64,000 nucleotides of DNA from Candidatus Poribacteria bacterium (GCA_022825825.1 JAJDWA010000011.1:1-64000), one strand, 5' to 3'; positions 1 to 9,781 are shown, numbered from the stretch's first letter. Notes: generated by a model from the letters alone, not told the origin. Program-made: numbers and translations.

Positions 1-1
1 T

Positions 2-91
2 CATCAGATCCAACTTGAACTTTGTGGACAAAGACAGATGCTGTTTGACCTGAGCGAGCATTTTCATGAACATATACAAGAAAAACACTGA
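2..91 (+). CDS. C-terminal end of an unidentified plus-strand gene (partial)
   Basis: An open frame enters from the left edge and runs 29 codons to a TGA at 89-91. The residues are charged and rich in Gln, His and Glu, like the helical tail of a real protein. It is too short to identify. The only support is its open reading and the lack of a better use for this stretch, so chance remains possible. Confidence 0.35.
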   Translation, partial: HQIQLELCGQRQMLFDLSEHFHEHIQEKH

Positions 92-217
92 TAAACACTG
101 ATTTCAGAAGAATTTTGAGAAATATCAGATAAATTAATCTTCATATAAGGGGACTTAAGAGGAATGCGTCCATCCTGCCCATAAGAGGGAAATGGATAGA
201 ATTTTAGGTTTGACAAT

Positions 218-275
218 AAAAAAATTAGGCAGATAAGGATGTGTGGTATGAATATCCACCTATCCTTATCTGCCT
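218..275 (-). terminator. rho-independent terminator after the DUF1549/DUF1553 gene
   Basis: A perfect 14-bp inverted repeat (arms 227-240 and 262-275) with a smaller GTGG/CCAC pairing in its loop. Read on the minus strand it is followed by a T-rich run (plus-strand A run at 218-224). It lies about 25 nt beyond the stop of the minus-strand gene ending at 300, as expected for its terminator. Nothing else is seen between 92 and 299 apart from AT-rich sequence. Confidence 0.75.
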
Positions 276-299
276 TAAAGGTTAATGCTACGGGCAAGC

Positions 300-2558
300 T
301 TATCGATTGAAAAGGAAAGAACGGGATGAAATAAGTGCCCAGAGTAGGTCTTCTGTGTCCTCGCGCCTTGTAGAACTATCCGCAAGATATGTCTTAGCCT
401 TTTCAAGTTCCACTTCGGTGGGAGGACGACTTAAGGTCATTAGATACAACTCAGTAACCAATTCTGCCGGTTGTAGTTTTTCCCCAGTCTTCGGTTCAAG
501 CAGTCGCGTAATTGTGCCATTGCGGGCTTTCAACTTCTGGTTCACATAACCGGAGTTGATGATATGAAGTGCTTGGGTAAGTGTCGGTTCAAGTAACGGG
601 TCTAAGTTCCCCAAGAACTCCCTATCGGAACGACCAAAAAGATTAAGGAAATTTGAATTAACCGGAAGCTCTACTTCAATAGAGCGGAAACCTGTCGGAT
701 ACCGCCCATATTTCTCTGATGTTCCCGTCACATCATTTAGCACATCCAGCAACACCTGTGCCATTAGAGGCCGTGGCATGAAACGGGAGAAAAATCTATC
801 GTCTAATTCGTTCGTTTCATTTGGTTCTGCGGAAAGTTGATAGGTCCGGGAGTTAAGCATCAATTTTATAATATGTTTGGTATCATACCCGCTGCGTACA
901 AACTCTTCCGCTAATGCTTCCAAGAGCCCTTCAACACTTGCAGGTGTAGTCGCACGCATATCGTCAACGGGGTCAACAATCCCTCTACCGAAATAGTAAC
1001 TCCACAAACGGTTGACAGTCGCTTTTGCGAAATATGGATTTGAATCGGAAGTAATCCAATCTGCCAGATGATCTATCGCCTCCGCTCTATGCGCCTCTGG
1101 AAGCGTTTCACCACCAAGGAATGTGGGTTGGGCAACCTGCCCCCGATTCCCTTGAACAGATTGGTTAATAACACGCCCCGCTGGGTTGTGATAAACGACC
1201 AGTTCTTGATAGATATTACCACCACGGGTATTAACCTTGCCCGTGAATGCGGCGAAGTTCCAATAATCATCAGTTGTCCATTCGTCAAAAGGATGTTTGT
1301 GGCATCGAGCGCAACTGAGACGAATACCGAGAAATACTTGTGCAGTGGTTTCAGCTCTACCTGAAGGTTGCCGCTCAATCCGATAATAGTTAGTCGGACC
1401 GTTTTGATAGGTACTACCAGTGGCTGTCAATATTTCGTGTACAAACTTATTATAAGGTTTGTTTTCGGCAACGGAATCCCGAATAAATTCGTGGAATAGA
1501 ACAGCAGCGCGTTCACCGAATTGTCCATTTCCTAACCGACGTGGATGCACACGTAACATATCTGCCATTTTTAATGTGCGCAGATGAACCCATTCGGGAG
1601 TTTCGATGAGCGCATCAATTAGGCGTGAACGTTTTTCTGGGTTTGAATCAGCGATGAACTTTCTGACTTTATCGGATGTAGGTAACTTTCCGACAGTATC
1701 CAGATAGACTCTTCGAATGAATTCGGTATCTGAAGTGAGTTCAGAGGGAAGCACATTCAATTTTTTAAGTTTTGCCGCAACGAATTCATCTATGAAATTG
1801 TTTGTTAGGATTTCCGGGTACGGTTTCCCGTCCGCTTCTCTCGGAACGGTGATAAAAGAGGAGGTGACGACTCCTAAATATCTTGCTAAGATAGCAGTTC
1901 CACCCCAACGTTCACTTGTTACCAGTCCGGATTCTGTCACACTCGCAACCGGCTCGTCTTTGGATTCATAGACAGCCTGATTTGTAACATCTTCCACTGA
2001 CCCGTCAGTAAAACGTGCAAGGACCTTTACCTGCTTCGTTTCACCAACAGAAGTAAACGCAGTTTCACTCGGTTCAATTTCAAGTTTTTCCAAACGTGGT
2101 TCATCCGGTGAAAAAGGAGCACCTGCGGAGATCCACTTAAGAATGGTTTCCGCTTCATCAGAGTTAACTCCAAATCTTGCACCACCTGTATGTGGAATCT
2201 GTCCAGTCGGTTTCAGATAAAGGAGGCTCTGTTCAGGATCGAGTAGGTTGATACGTCTTCCCCGATTGTGATGCACAATCGGTTCATAATCACTTTCCGG
2301 GTTCAGCGTCAGCAATGATAGATTTAAACCACCTTGCCCGCCGAATTTGCCATGGCAGAGTCCCGCGGAACACCCTTGCTTATCAAGGATAGGTGCAATA
2401 TCTTTAAGAAAAAGAGGTGTGCGATCTTTTGCTTCATTATCAAGTTGTACATTTTCTGTATTTCCCCAACAGGTTGAGATAGTTAACATGGTTGTACATG
2501 CAGTAAAAACACATATTATGAGAATAGGAACAATACTGTTCCATCTTACGCTTTTCAT
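300..2558 (-). CDS. DUF1549/DUF1553 protein with heme-binding motifs and an Ig-like domain
   Basis: Secreted protein of about 752 residues, of the planctomycete-type cytochrome-like family. An N-terminal signal peptide (hydrophobic stretch after MKSVRWNS) precedes a cytochrome-like segment with CSAGLCH, a possible heme site with four residues between the cysteines. A bacterial Ig-like (Big_2) stretch follows, then the DUF1549 half with a canonical CARCH motif, then the DUF1553 half. Family members are common in Planctomycetes and Poribacteria and usually sit beside DUF1501 proteins. No such partner lies inside the window, although the left edge is close. The biochemical role is unknown; electron transfer or polysaccharide-related functions have been proposed for the family. 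The ATG at 2558 is preferred over an upstream start because AGGAG lies 7 nt before it. Confidence 0.85.
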   Translation of the reverse strand: MKSVRWNSIVPILIICVFTACTTMLTISTCWGNTENVQLDNEAKDRTPLFLKDIAPILDKQGCSAGLCHGKFGGQGGLNLSLLTLNPESDYEPIVHHNRGRRINLLDPEQSLLYLKPTGQIPHTGGARFGVNSDEAETILKWISAGAPFSPDEPRLEKLEIEPSETAFTSVGETKQVKVLARFTDGSVEDVTNQAVYESKDEPVASVTESGLVTSERWGGTAILARYLGVVTSSFITVPREADGKPYPEILTNNFIDEFVAAKLKKLNVLPSELTSDTEFIRRVYLDTVGKLPTSDKVRKFIADSNPEKRSRLIDALIETPEWVHLRTLKMADMLRVHPRRLGNGQFGERAAVLFHEFIRDSVAENKPYNKFVHEILTATGSTYQNGPTNYYRIERQPSGRAETTAQVFLGIRLSCARCHKHPFDEWTTDDYWNFAAFTGKVNTRGGNIYQELVVYHNPAGRVINQSVQGNRGQVAQPTFLGGETLPEAHRAEAIDHLADWITSDSNPYFAKATVNRLWSYYFGRGIVDPVDDMRATTPASVEGLLEALAEEFVRSGYDTKHIIKLMLNSRTYQLSAEPNETNELDDRFFSRFMPRPLMAQVLLDVLNDVTGTSEKYGRYPTGFRSIEVELPVNSNFLNLFGRSDREFLGNLDPLLEPTLTQALHIINSGYVNQKLKARNGTITRLLEPKTGEKLQPAELVTELYLMTLSRPPTEVELEKAKTYLADSSTRREDTEDLLWALISSRSFLFNR

Positions 2559-2610
2559 TTTATATCTCCTTACCTTCAACAAGGAATTTATAATGATATT
2601 GTGCTTGCCA

Positions 2611-2642
2611 GTTTAACGAGATTATGTGGAACCTCGTTAAAC
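2611..2642 (-). terminator. hairpin immediately after lon
   Basis: A perfect 10-bp inverted repeat (2611-2620 and 2633-2642) directly abuts the lon stop codon on the minus strand. It lacks a clear T run, so it may stabilise the 3' end or attenuate transcription into the next minus-strand gene rather than act as a full terminator. Confidence 0.5.
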
Positions 2643-5084
2643 TTATACAAATACCTCGGAAAAAACTTCGTCCATATTTTCAACAAAGCGAAATGCGAGT
2701 CCTTCTTGAATATCCTCTGGAATCTCAACAAAATCTTTTTGATTGCCTTGTGGAATAATGACTTTTTTTATACCTGCCTGTTTAGCAGCGAGAATTTTCT
2801 CCTTAACACCGCCAATAGGCAGTACTCTACCTCTTAAGGTCAATTCGCCGGTCATAGCGACTTCAGGGTCAATACCCCGCTTCATTGCAATGGAAGCGAG
2901 GGCTGCAGCGATTGTGATTCCTGCAGAAGGGCCATCTTTCGGAATACCTCCAGCAGGTACATGAATATGAATATCATCTTGAAGTGCAATTGTGTCAAAT
3001 TCCAGTGCAGATGACTGGGATTTGACATAAGTGAGTGCGGTTTGTGCTGATTCCTGCATCACATCCCCTATTTGTCCAGTGATAAGAAGTTCTCCCTTTC
3101 CGGCCTGTTTTTGTGAGGCATTAGCTTCCACAAAAAGTATTTCACCCCCCGCAGGCGTAACAGAGAGCCCCGTAGCAACACCGACATCAGCAGTTCTACC
3201 AGCAATTTCAGCATCAAACTTCGGAGGACCGAGATAATTAGGTATTTCCTTAACTCCGATTTTAGTGCGATCATTTTGCCCTTCTGCTACGCGCCTCGCA
3301 GATTTACGGCAGAGCGTACCGAGTTCGCGCTCCAAATTCCGAACGCCAGCCTCCCGGGTATATTCTTTGATAACTTTTCCAATCGCTGCAGCGGAAATAC
3401 CCAACTGTTTCTTAGTAATACCGTTCTCCTTAAGCTGACGCGGAATGAGATACTGTTTAGCAATCTGCTTCTTCTCGTTTGATGTGTAGCCGGGCAACTC
3501 AATTGTTTCCATTCGGTCACGAAGTGGTGGTGGTATTGTGTAAATCTGGTTTGCCGTTGTGATAAACATAATTTGTGACAGATCAAATGGAACATCTAAA
3601 TAGTTATCAGTAAATGCGTGGTTTTGTTCAGGGTCAAGCACTTCAAGCAGTGCAGCTGCTGGATCACCGCGAAAATCAGAACCGAGTTTGTCTATTTCGT
3701 CAAGCATAAAAACGGGATTATTGGATTCCGCTTGCCGTATCCCTTTAATGATACGTCCGGGCATTGAACCAATATAGGTACGTCGATGCCCGCGTATCTC
3801 CGCTTCATCGTGCATACCGCCGAGGGAGATACGGGCAAATTTTCTACCGATAGCGCGTGCAATAGACTTACCGAGCGATGTTTTCCCCACCCCAGGCGGA
3901 CCTACGAAGCAAAAGATGGGCCCCTTCATGTCAGACTTGAGTATTCGCACCGCAAGATGTTCAACAATACGCTCCTTGACTTTCGTTAAATTGTAGTGGT
4001 CCTCATCAAGAATTTTCATCGCTTTCGTAAGGTTTATAGAGTCCTCGGTGTGAACAGACCACGGTAAATTGAGTAGCCAATCCAAATAATTCCGTGAAAC
4101 GGTGGATTCTGGAGAAAAGGACTGCATTTTAGAAAGACGATTGAGTTCTTTGGTAGCCGCTTTATGTGCTTTTGGCGGCAAGTCAGCGTTTTTCAGCTGC
4201 TCGCGCATTTCGTCAACATCAGCAGCTAAATCATCCGATTCACCCAGTTCTGTCTGAATCGCTTTCAGTTGCTCACGTAGGAAGTATTCACGTTGTCCTT
4301 TGTTAATAACAGCTTGTGCATTAGACTGAATTTTGCTTTCCAACTCATGAAGGTCAACCTCTTTTGCAAGGATGACAGCAAGTCTATTAAGCCGCTCGGT
4401 AATAGGGATCGCCTCAAGAACCTGCTGCTTTTCTTGAGGTTTGAGGTCTAAGACAGCGGCAATATAATCTGCTAACCGTCCAGGTTCATCAATGTTTTTG
4501 GCCATAATCCCATGTTCTTCTTGATAACGGGAGGAGAGTTGTACAATACGTTGGAACATTTCGTCAGCGCTTCGCACGAGCGCTTCAATCTCTAAATCAT
4601 CATCATTAGCCTGTTCAGTGTCTTCCTCATCTTCTAAAAGGCGGACGCGTGCTTTTAAAAACGGTTCATTGTGTAGTATTTCCTCAATTTGGACGCGTGC
4701 ACGACCGTTCGCAAGAAACAGCACATCTTCATCATCTTTTTTCGCCCGAAGAATATGAATTAAACTGCCAATAGGGCTTAACTCTTCCAGCGTCATATCT
4801 TTAACTGCGCGCGGGTCTATATCAAGGCTACGTCCTGAAGTGGTTTGGAAAATACAGAGCACTCGCTCACCGTTTAACATCGCATCGTCAACAGCATCCA
4901 TGACCATTTTTCCTGAAAGCGCAACATGGTGTGGCGGAAAAGGTGGCACCGGTGGCATATAAGGAAAAATCACAAGATCGTTCACCGGAAGTATTGGTAG
5001 TTCCGCTGTCTCTAAGATTTCTTCAGAATCCTCATGTTCTTCAGGATTTTCAGGGTCTGTAATAGATTCGTGTTCGTTAGCCAT
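2643..5084 (-). CDS. lon: ATP-dependent Lon protease
   Basis: Cytoplasmic AAA+ serine protease that unfolds and degrades damaged and regulatory proteins. At 813 residues it has the normal LonA length. An N-terminal substrate-binding (LAN) domain begins near residue 28 (ELPILPVNDLVIFPYM). A helical region follows, then Walker A (GPPGVGKTS, about residue 394), Walker B (FMLDEID, about 458), and the C-terminal protease domain. That domain carries the Ser of DGPSAGI (about 718) and the Lys of GGVKEKILAA (about 760) as the catalytic dyad. The ATG has an AGGAG ribosome site about 10 nt upstream. The acidic N-terminal extension (EHEDSEEILE) is somewhat longer than in E. coli. It is flanked by unrelated minus-strand genes and is probably transcribed alone. 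Confidence 0.97.
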   Translation of the reverse strand: MANEHESITDPENPEEHEDSEEILETAELPILPVNDLVIFPYMPPVPPFPPHHVALSGKMVMDAVDDAMLNGERVLCIFQTTSGRSLDIDPRAVKDMTLEELSPIGSLIHILRAKKDDEDVLFLANGRARVQIEEILHNEPFLKARVRLLEDEEDTEQANDDDLEIEALVRSADEMFQRIVQLSSRYQEEHGIMAKNIDEPGRLADYIAAVLDLKPQEKQQVLEAIPITERLNRLAVILAKEVDLHELESKIQSNAQAVINKGQREYFLREQLKAIQTELGESDDLAADVDEMREQLKNADLPPKAHKAATKELNRLSKMQSFSPESTVSRNYLDWLLNLPWSVHTEDSINLTKAMKILDEDHYNLTKVKERIVEHLAVRILKSDMKGPIFCFVGPPGVGKTSLGKSIARAIGRKFARISLGGMHDEAEIRGHRRTYIGSMPGRIIKGIRQAESNNPVFMLDEIDKLGSDFRGDPAAALLEVLDPEQNHAFTDNYLDVPFDLSQIMFITTANQIYTIPPPLRDRMETIELPGYTSNEKKQIAKQYLIPRQLKENGITKKQLGISAAAIGKVIKEYTREAGVRNLERELGTLCRKSARRVAEGQNDRTKIGVKEIPNYLGPPKFDAEIAGRTADVGVATGLSVTPAGGEILFVEANASQKQAGKGELLITGQIGDVMQESAQTALTYVKSQSSALEFDTIALQDDIHIHVPAGGIPKDGPSAGITIAAALASIAMKRGIDPEVAMTGELTLRGRVLPIGGVKEKILAAKQAGIKKVIIPQGNQKDFVEIPEDIQEGLAFRFVENMDEVFSEVFV

Positions 5085-5180
5085 TGCTATCTGTTCTCCT
5101 TTCCATAATTCCAGGTGTCTTGCAAACTTCTTTGGATGGTGTTATTTTCAAATACTTCAACAAGTACCCTTTAAATACTT

Positions 5181-6281
5181 CTACTGAGTTTTGTGGACAC
5201 TGTTGATCCATCCGCGTTCTCCTTCAATAAGGACCTCTGTATTAAGTTCAGCGCACCTTTTTTGATAGTTTTGCAATGTTTCTATGGCAGATTCTTCTAA
5301 ATTTTTATCTGTATCTTCTGCAGAAGGGCTTTTAGCTTTGAGGAGGCTGGGTTGAGGTATTGACTGCCCCTGTTTATCTACCAATATAGGTATTAATTCA
5401 ATAGATTTGAGAGTTCCGTCTACAAAAGTTACTTTCGGCATAATTGTGCGCGCATGCTGTAATGAATAAGTATCATAGATAAAGTCTGCCAAGCTATAGA
5501 CAATCGGTTTTCCGTTGTAGAGTTCAATACCTCCGAGTGTATGGAGTTGTTGGCATAAAACCAGATCGGCACCAGCATCAATGAGTGCTTGTGCAAAAAT
5601 GCGTTGACGTCCGATACTCGCTTGTTGTGCCGTTAGTTCTACGTCCCTTTTACCCCAATGGAGCCAAACAACGACAAGTTCAGCAGCATCGTCAACCTCT
5701 CGAACAGCTCGCGTCATTTGACTATAAGCAGCAGCGGCAACAGAGTCTAACGATGCCATATTGAATTCATTCCCGCGCAAATAAGCGAATAAGGCAATTT
5801 TTTTATCCTTAACTTCTATCCATGCAGGCGCATTTGCTGCAGCTGGTGATACTCCCGCCCCCATAGATTTAACGTTATACCACTCCAAATTGGTTACCGT
5901 ATCTTCAAGTGCTTCAATTCCAAAATCCATGATGTGTGGGGTCGCTAAGGAAATTGCATCAAACCCTGCATTTGCAAGTGCGCGTGCAAGCCCAGGAGTA
6001 GCGCGAAAACGTAGTTCTTGCCTTGGGTCTGGCTCTCCTCTGTCCGAAATGCTGGTGTTGAGGGATACTGTGGCAATATCCGCTGATTGAATGACCGAGG
6101 CTATGCCTTCAAAAAACACACTTGCACCCTGCTGTTCAATGAGCGGTGTTAAGTTGCTTCCTATTGTTATATCGCCAACGGCAATAATGGAAATCTCTTC
6201 GGTTGCGGGTGATGCTGCAAATGTTGGCCCACACGGTATAAACAAAAACACAGAAATGAGAAAAAATATTGTACTTTTCAT
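5181..6281 (-). CDS. CapA-family (PGA_cap) metallophosphatase-fold protein, secreted
   Basis: About 366 residues with a cleavable signal peptide (MKSTIFFLISVFLFIPCGPTFA). The fold is recognised from an ordered series of motifs: VGDITIGS, the SLNTSI position of the usual N-L-E segment, ATPHIMDFG in place of ANNH..D.G, WLHWGKRD in place of HWG.E, and CQQLHTLGG in place of GHHPH. CapA/PgsA proteins are calcineurin-like enzymes linked to poly-gamma-glutamate capsule formation. Here several metal-site residues differ from consensus, so the catalytic chemistry may be altered. Its ATG overlaps the stop of the upstream coiled-coil gene (ATGA at 6278-6281), which suggests translational coupling. Confidence 0.8.
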   Translation of the reverse strand: MKSTIFFLISVFLFIPCGPTFAASPATEEISIIAVGDITIGSNLTPLIEQQGASVFFEGIASVIQSADIATVSLNTSISDRGEPDPRQELRFRATPGLARALANAGFDAISLATPHIMDFGIEALEDTVTNLEWYNVKSMGAGVSPAAANAPAWIEVKDKKIALFAYLRGNEFNMASLDSVAAAAYSQMTRAVREVDDAAELVVVWLHWGKRDVELTAQQASIGRQRIFAQALIDAGADLVLCQQLHTLGGIELYNGKPIVYSLADFIYDTYSLQHARTIMPKVTFVDGTLKSIELIPILVDKQGQSIPQPSLLKAKSPSAEDTDKNLEESAIETLQNYQKRCAELNTEVLIEGERGWINSVHKTQ

Positions 6282-6748
6282 GATTCTTTTTTAAGTTGCG
6301 TACCAATCGTTATCAAAGCGTTTGCGAGCACTTGTCGGTCAGACTGACCATCATTTTGGAGCTTTTGCGTTTCCGTGTGCAGTCCATCAATTTGTGCCTG
6401 AAAATCAGTTGCAAACTCATTGATAAGCATTGACAATTTTTCAAGATCGTTTTCACTACGGCTAATAAGTTCGTCAATTCGATTATCAACACGTTGTGCT
6501 ATGTCCTCGGGTATATCACCGTATTGCTCTTTGACAGCCGTTATTTCTTTCAACAACCTCGTTTCCATTTCAACAATACTCTGTTGGGCATTCTCAAGTT
6601 CTTGGGTCAATTTCTCCAGTTTTTCATTGTAATCACGGAATTCATCTCCAAATATACTCTCCCTGAGATAGGCTTCTAAGTTTTGCGGTTTTGCTTGTGG
6701 TGATTCTTCTGTCTCTTTAATCACAGGCGGTTGTGGTGTTTCTTTCAT
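6278..6748 (-). CDS. coiled-coil protein, cytoplasmic, unknown function
   Basis: A 156-residue protein without signal peptide or membrane segment. The middle (about residues 30-130) is a long charged heptad-type coiled coil rich in Glu, Lys, Leu and Gln. The start at 6748 has GAGGAA about 8 nt upstream. The earlier in-frame start at 6766 lacks such a site. It overlaps the following CapA-family gene by 4 nt, so the two are probably co-translated and may act together. No family was recognised. Confidence 0.75.
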   Translation of the reverse strand: MKETPQPPVIKETEESPQAKPQNLEAYLRESIFGDEFRDYNEKLEKLTQELENAQQSIVEMETRLLKEITAVKEQYGDIPEDIAQRVDNRIDELISRSENDLEKLSMLINEFATDFQAQIDGLHTETQKLQNDGQSDRQVLANALITIGTQLKKES

Positions 6749-6832
6749 AAAATATCTTCCTCGCAAATCTTAGTATCTAACATTATACATCCTATCTAAT
6801 ACAGTATGGAATCGTTTTCAAGGTTAAGAGTC

Positions 6833-7912
6833 CTATGGATAGTTATATAGATTATCTGGTGTGCGGTTTTCCTGTTCAACGTCTAATGGCACTGTGGATT
6901 CACTCTGTTCTGTCGATTCATTATTTGACGGTGTGCGGCTGGCGTTAAATTCACGGAGGATACAGTTAACAATTTCTTCGCTATATGCTTCTGCTGAGAC
7001 TTGTCTCTGATTTGCTTCCCATGCCATTCGGGCTACTGCTTCAAAGTACTCGGCGTGTTTATAAGCATCTAAAAGGTCTATCCCACGTGAAAAAGTACCG
7101 TGTCCGACCCAGTAAAGGATATGGCGCATCGGAGCAGAACCGTTTTCAAAAAGCCGCAAACTCTCATAAGATAACTCCGGTATTCCCGGCACCCGTTCCT
7201 GAACAAACCCAATCCCGCCAGATGCATCATAAATGATTGGGGTTTCTGGTTCATACCCCTTAAGAAAACTATAAAAACGATCCGGATCACCGTGTTCTGT
7301 ACGTGAGATCAGGTTTAGAAACTTGGGTTGCAAGTGGACTAATGCTTGAAATCCGTGTTTTTCAAGTTGTTCAAAAACTAAGAGATAATGGAACATCTCA
7401 CTCGTTGGAACACAAGATTGTGAGGCATTTTTTGATTCTGTAGAATTTTCTATCTCAGCCTGTGTCTGTGTGCCGAAGCGCATTCTATAATGTGTTCCAT
7501 CCGGTTCTACTTCAATTACCGTCAGATTTAGTGCGGGGTGCTCAATACCTACCATGTCCAACCGTGACCCCGATTTGGTTAAAAGCACATGTCTACCCGC
7601 TAAACCTTTCACGACAATCGCTGAGGGTAATGCGTACCGTGGTGCTTCATCATAGGCAATAAGGCATTTCGCATCTACCGGTTCTGATAGTATCACCCCC
7701 ATATTACCTGCTGAAGCCCATAAGTAATCATGAGCATGTGCATGTGCTCCTACCCATCCCATTTGACCGATACATGCACCTAATTCGCTATCGGGTGAAA
7801 TAGGTTGAAGACCTGGTTGATAACCTCTTGCACGCCATTGTCGGTATAAGTAACTGTGTACTGGCGGCGGTTGCTGATGCGTCAAGTAAGGATTGACTAA
7901 TGTTAATTCCAC
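6833..7912 (-). CDS. class II aldolase/adducin-family protein (rhamnulose-1-phosphate-aldolase-like)
   Basis: A 359-residue cytoplasmic protein. The class II aldolase fold is suggested by the N-terminal ASAGNMGVIL and the following TKSGSRLD, by ALVHLQPKFL (where RhaD and FucA have a zinc-binding H-x-H), and by YWVGHGTFSRG with a downstream helix HAEYFEAVARM matching the third zinc-His region. The enzymes cleave phosphorylated ketoses. Here the H-x-H is H-x-Q, so the zinc site and the activity are uncertain. Translation starts at GTG with AAAAGG 5 nt before it. The C-terminal ~40 residues are low-complexity and polar. It is not in an obvious operon. Confidence 0.6.
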   Translation of the reverse strand: MELTLVNPYLTHQQPPPVHSYLYRQWRARGYQPGLQPISPDSELGACIGQMGWVGAHAHAHDYLWASAGNMGVILSEPVDAKCLIAYDEAPRYALPSAIVVKGLAGRHVLLTKSGSRLDMVGIEHPALNLTVIEVEPDGTHYRMRFGTQTQAEIENSTESKNASQSCVPTSEMFHYLLVFEQLEKHGFQALVHLQPKFLNLISRTEHGDPDRFYSFLKGYEPETPIIYDASGGIGFVQERVPGIPELSYESLRLFENGSAPMRHILYWVGHGTFSRGIDLLDAYKHAEYFEAVARMAWEANQRQVSAEAYSEEIVNCILREFNASRTPSNNESTEQSESTVPLDVEQENRTPDNLYNYP

Positions 7913-8048
7913 TTGTGCCTTTTTGATATAAATCTCTATTGCAAAGACTTTATCTTAAAATATACCATGTTTTAGAGGCTTTGGCAAGTAAAATTGCTGA
8001 ATTCTGTTAGTGTATGTCCACAAATACGATTTTGCAATACTGCAATAG

Positions 8049-8080
8049 AAAAAGCCTACCGTCAAACGACGATAGTCTTT
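8049..8080 (-). terminator. terminator after the methyltransferase-nuclease gene
   Basis: An imperfect 13-bp hairpin with a 4-nt loop; on the minus strand it is followed by TTTTTC. It lies about 50 nt past the stop of the minus-strand gene ending at 8131. Confidence 0.55.
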
Positions 8081-8130
8081 CTATTTTCAACTATAGAATT
8101 TTGAATTTGAAATTTACATCGTCAAAAATG

Positions 8131-9600
8131 TTACAACAATTGCTTTACACCGTAAGGCATTTTGGGTAGGATACCCTTAAAATAATCTTGAATCTCATAA
8201 ATCTGAACACACGGAATTGACATTTCATAAACCGGATGCTGATAGATTCCTGATCGCTGTGCTTCGTTTAGCATGCCCTGTGTCGGTTTCCTTGTGACAA
8301 CTAAAACCCCGAGGTCAGCTTTCTCATTCTGCATCGCTGTCCGAAAATCGCGCACTTGACTCAGCGTATAAGTACCGCCTTTAACCTGCGCGACCATTTT
8401 GCCGTACGCCTGCCTACCTTTTACCTTACCAATAGGAAATGTGTACGTGCCATCAATCCCACCGTCCGCCACCTTTTTCGCGTTTGATTTGAACTTCAAC
8501 ACGTGCGTCACACACCACTCTTCGAAACCTCTCGAATCGGTGCGGGCGAGTTGCAATGCTGTTGTTTCGTCTTCAGGCGTACCTGTAATAGTGACATTAT
8601 CCCGTAGTTGTGGAAAAAATTTCTCTATTTGCATTTTGACAGCACCCGTAGCAAGGTAGGTGAGATCTATCCCTATCCATTGTCTTTCTTGTGATTCGGC
8701 TGCCATGAGTGTTGTTCCGCAACCGCAGAACGGATCTAAAACAAGATCACCCTTATTTGATGATGCTTTGACGATACGTTCATAAAGCGCAATAGGTTTT
8801 TGCGTTGGATAGCCAGCGCGTTCCTTGGCTTGAGAGTTCAATATGGGAATGTCTAACCATCCATCCGAAAATGCTGCGCCTTTTTTCTCTGTTCTGTACA
8901 CAATATTGTCGTATTGACCCGACTCAATCTTTGTTTTCGCCTTTTCTCGATCATAAACAATAAGTTGGCTTTTGCCATCAACACGGTTTGTATCCCAGCC
9001 GCGCTCATAGACAGCATCTCGTGCCTTAGTGATATTGAATAGTTTATTGAAGGTGTGGTTCTCTGATTTGCTGTAAAAAAAGATAATGTCGTGATTTCTT
9101 TGGAATTGGTTTGTAACATTTGTCCATTTACCATAATGCCAGACAATTTCGTTCCGAAAATTTTTATTGCCGAAAACAGCATCTGTAACGATCTTGAGAT
9201 AGTGGCTTGCAGAAGGATCGCAGTGGAGATAAAGTGAACCTGTATCTTTGAGAATACGGTGCATTTCAACGATTCTTGCAGCCATCATTACAAGATATGC
9301 CATCATTGGCGTTTCATGCAAGAATTGTTGCAAACCCTGAATGGTTGCACCTATCTGTCCACCTTCCTCAACAATGAGATGTCTGCAGGTCTCCTCCGCA
9401 GCATCGCCCCAAGTCCAAGTATCGGTAAACGCCTTGACAAGGGAGTCAGGTTCTTGGCCTCGTTCGTCACGATATGGAACAAAGTAGTCGCGTTTGGAAT
9501 TGAACGGCGGGTCTGTGGCGATGAGGTCCACACATGCGTCCGGAAATTTCCGCATTTCTTCTAAATTGTCGCCGCGAATTAAGGTGCGGTTGTCATGCAT
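8131..9600 (-). CDS. DNA methyltransferase fused to an Mrr-like PD-(D/E)xK nuclease domain
   Basis: About 489 residues with two parts. The N-terminal methyltransferase has DPPF (residues 30-33), the catalytic motif IV of amino-methyltransferases, followed later by LDPFCGCGTTL (about 287), the AdoMet-binding motif. This order is that of the beta group (N4-cytosine or N6-adenine). The C-terminal ~150 residues contain GGIDGTY (about 380) and VAQVKGG (about 403), matching D...(E/Q)xK of Mrr-type nucleases. One polypeptide may therefore modify and cut DNA, as in type IIG systems, or the nuclease part may act on modified DNA. No separate restriction or specificity subunit is adjacent. The start at 9600 is preferred because AAGGA lies about 7 nt upstream; an earlier ATG is at 9618. 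Confidence 0.85.
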   Translation of the reverse strand: MHDNRTLIRGDNLEEMRKFPDACVDLIATDPPFNSKRDYFVPYRDERGQEPDSLVKAFTDTWTWGDAAEETCRHLIVEEGGQIGATIQGLQQFLHETPMMAYLVMMAARIVEMHRILKDTGSLYLHCDPSASHYLKIVTDAVFGNKNFRNEIVWHYGKWTNVTNQFQRNHDIIFFYSKSENHTFNKLFNITKARDAVYERGWDTNRVDGKSQLIVYDREKAKTKIESGQYDNIVYRTEKKGAAFSDGWLDIPILNSQAKERAGYPTQKPIALYERIVKASSNKGDLVLDPFCGCGTTLMAAESQERQWIGIDLTYLATGAVKMQIEKFFPQLRDNVTITGTPEDETTALQLARTDSRGFEEWCVTHVLKFKSNAKKVADGGIDGTYTFPIGKVKGRQAYGKMVAQVKGGTYTLSQVRDFRTAMQNEKADLGVLVVTRKPTQGMLNEAQRSGIYQHPVYEMSIPCVQIYEIQDYFKGILPKMPYGVKQLL

Positions 9601-9781
9601 GATTGATTCCTTAATCAAGTAGAATTGGAAGGGCGGACATTCCTAACGGTATGCTTCCAGTACCCCTCTAAACTTGTTAATTCAATTATACTACAAACGC
9701 AAAAAAAATTGCAAATCATCTGACAAAACCCTCAGAGGCATTCAATTGTCAGTTTATTATCCGTTTTAGTCGAAATGTCGT

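Noticed and set aside
64-297. 77-codon minus-strand frame at the left edge
   Set aside because: It overlaps the terminator hairpin and T run, has no ribosome site and no recognisable family.
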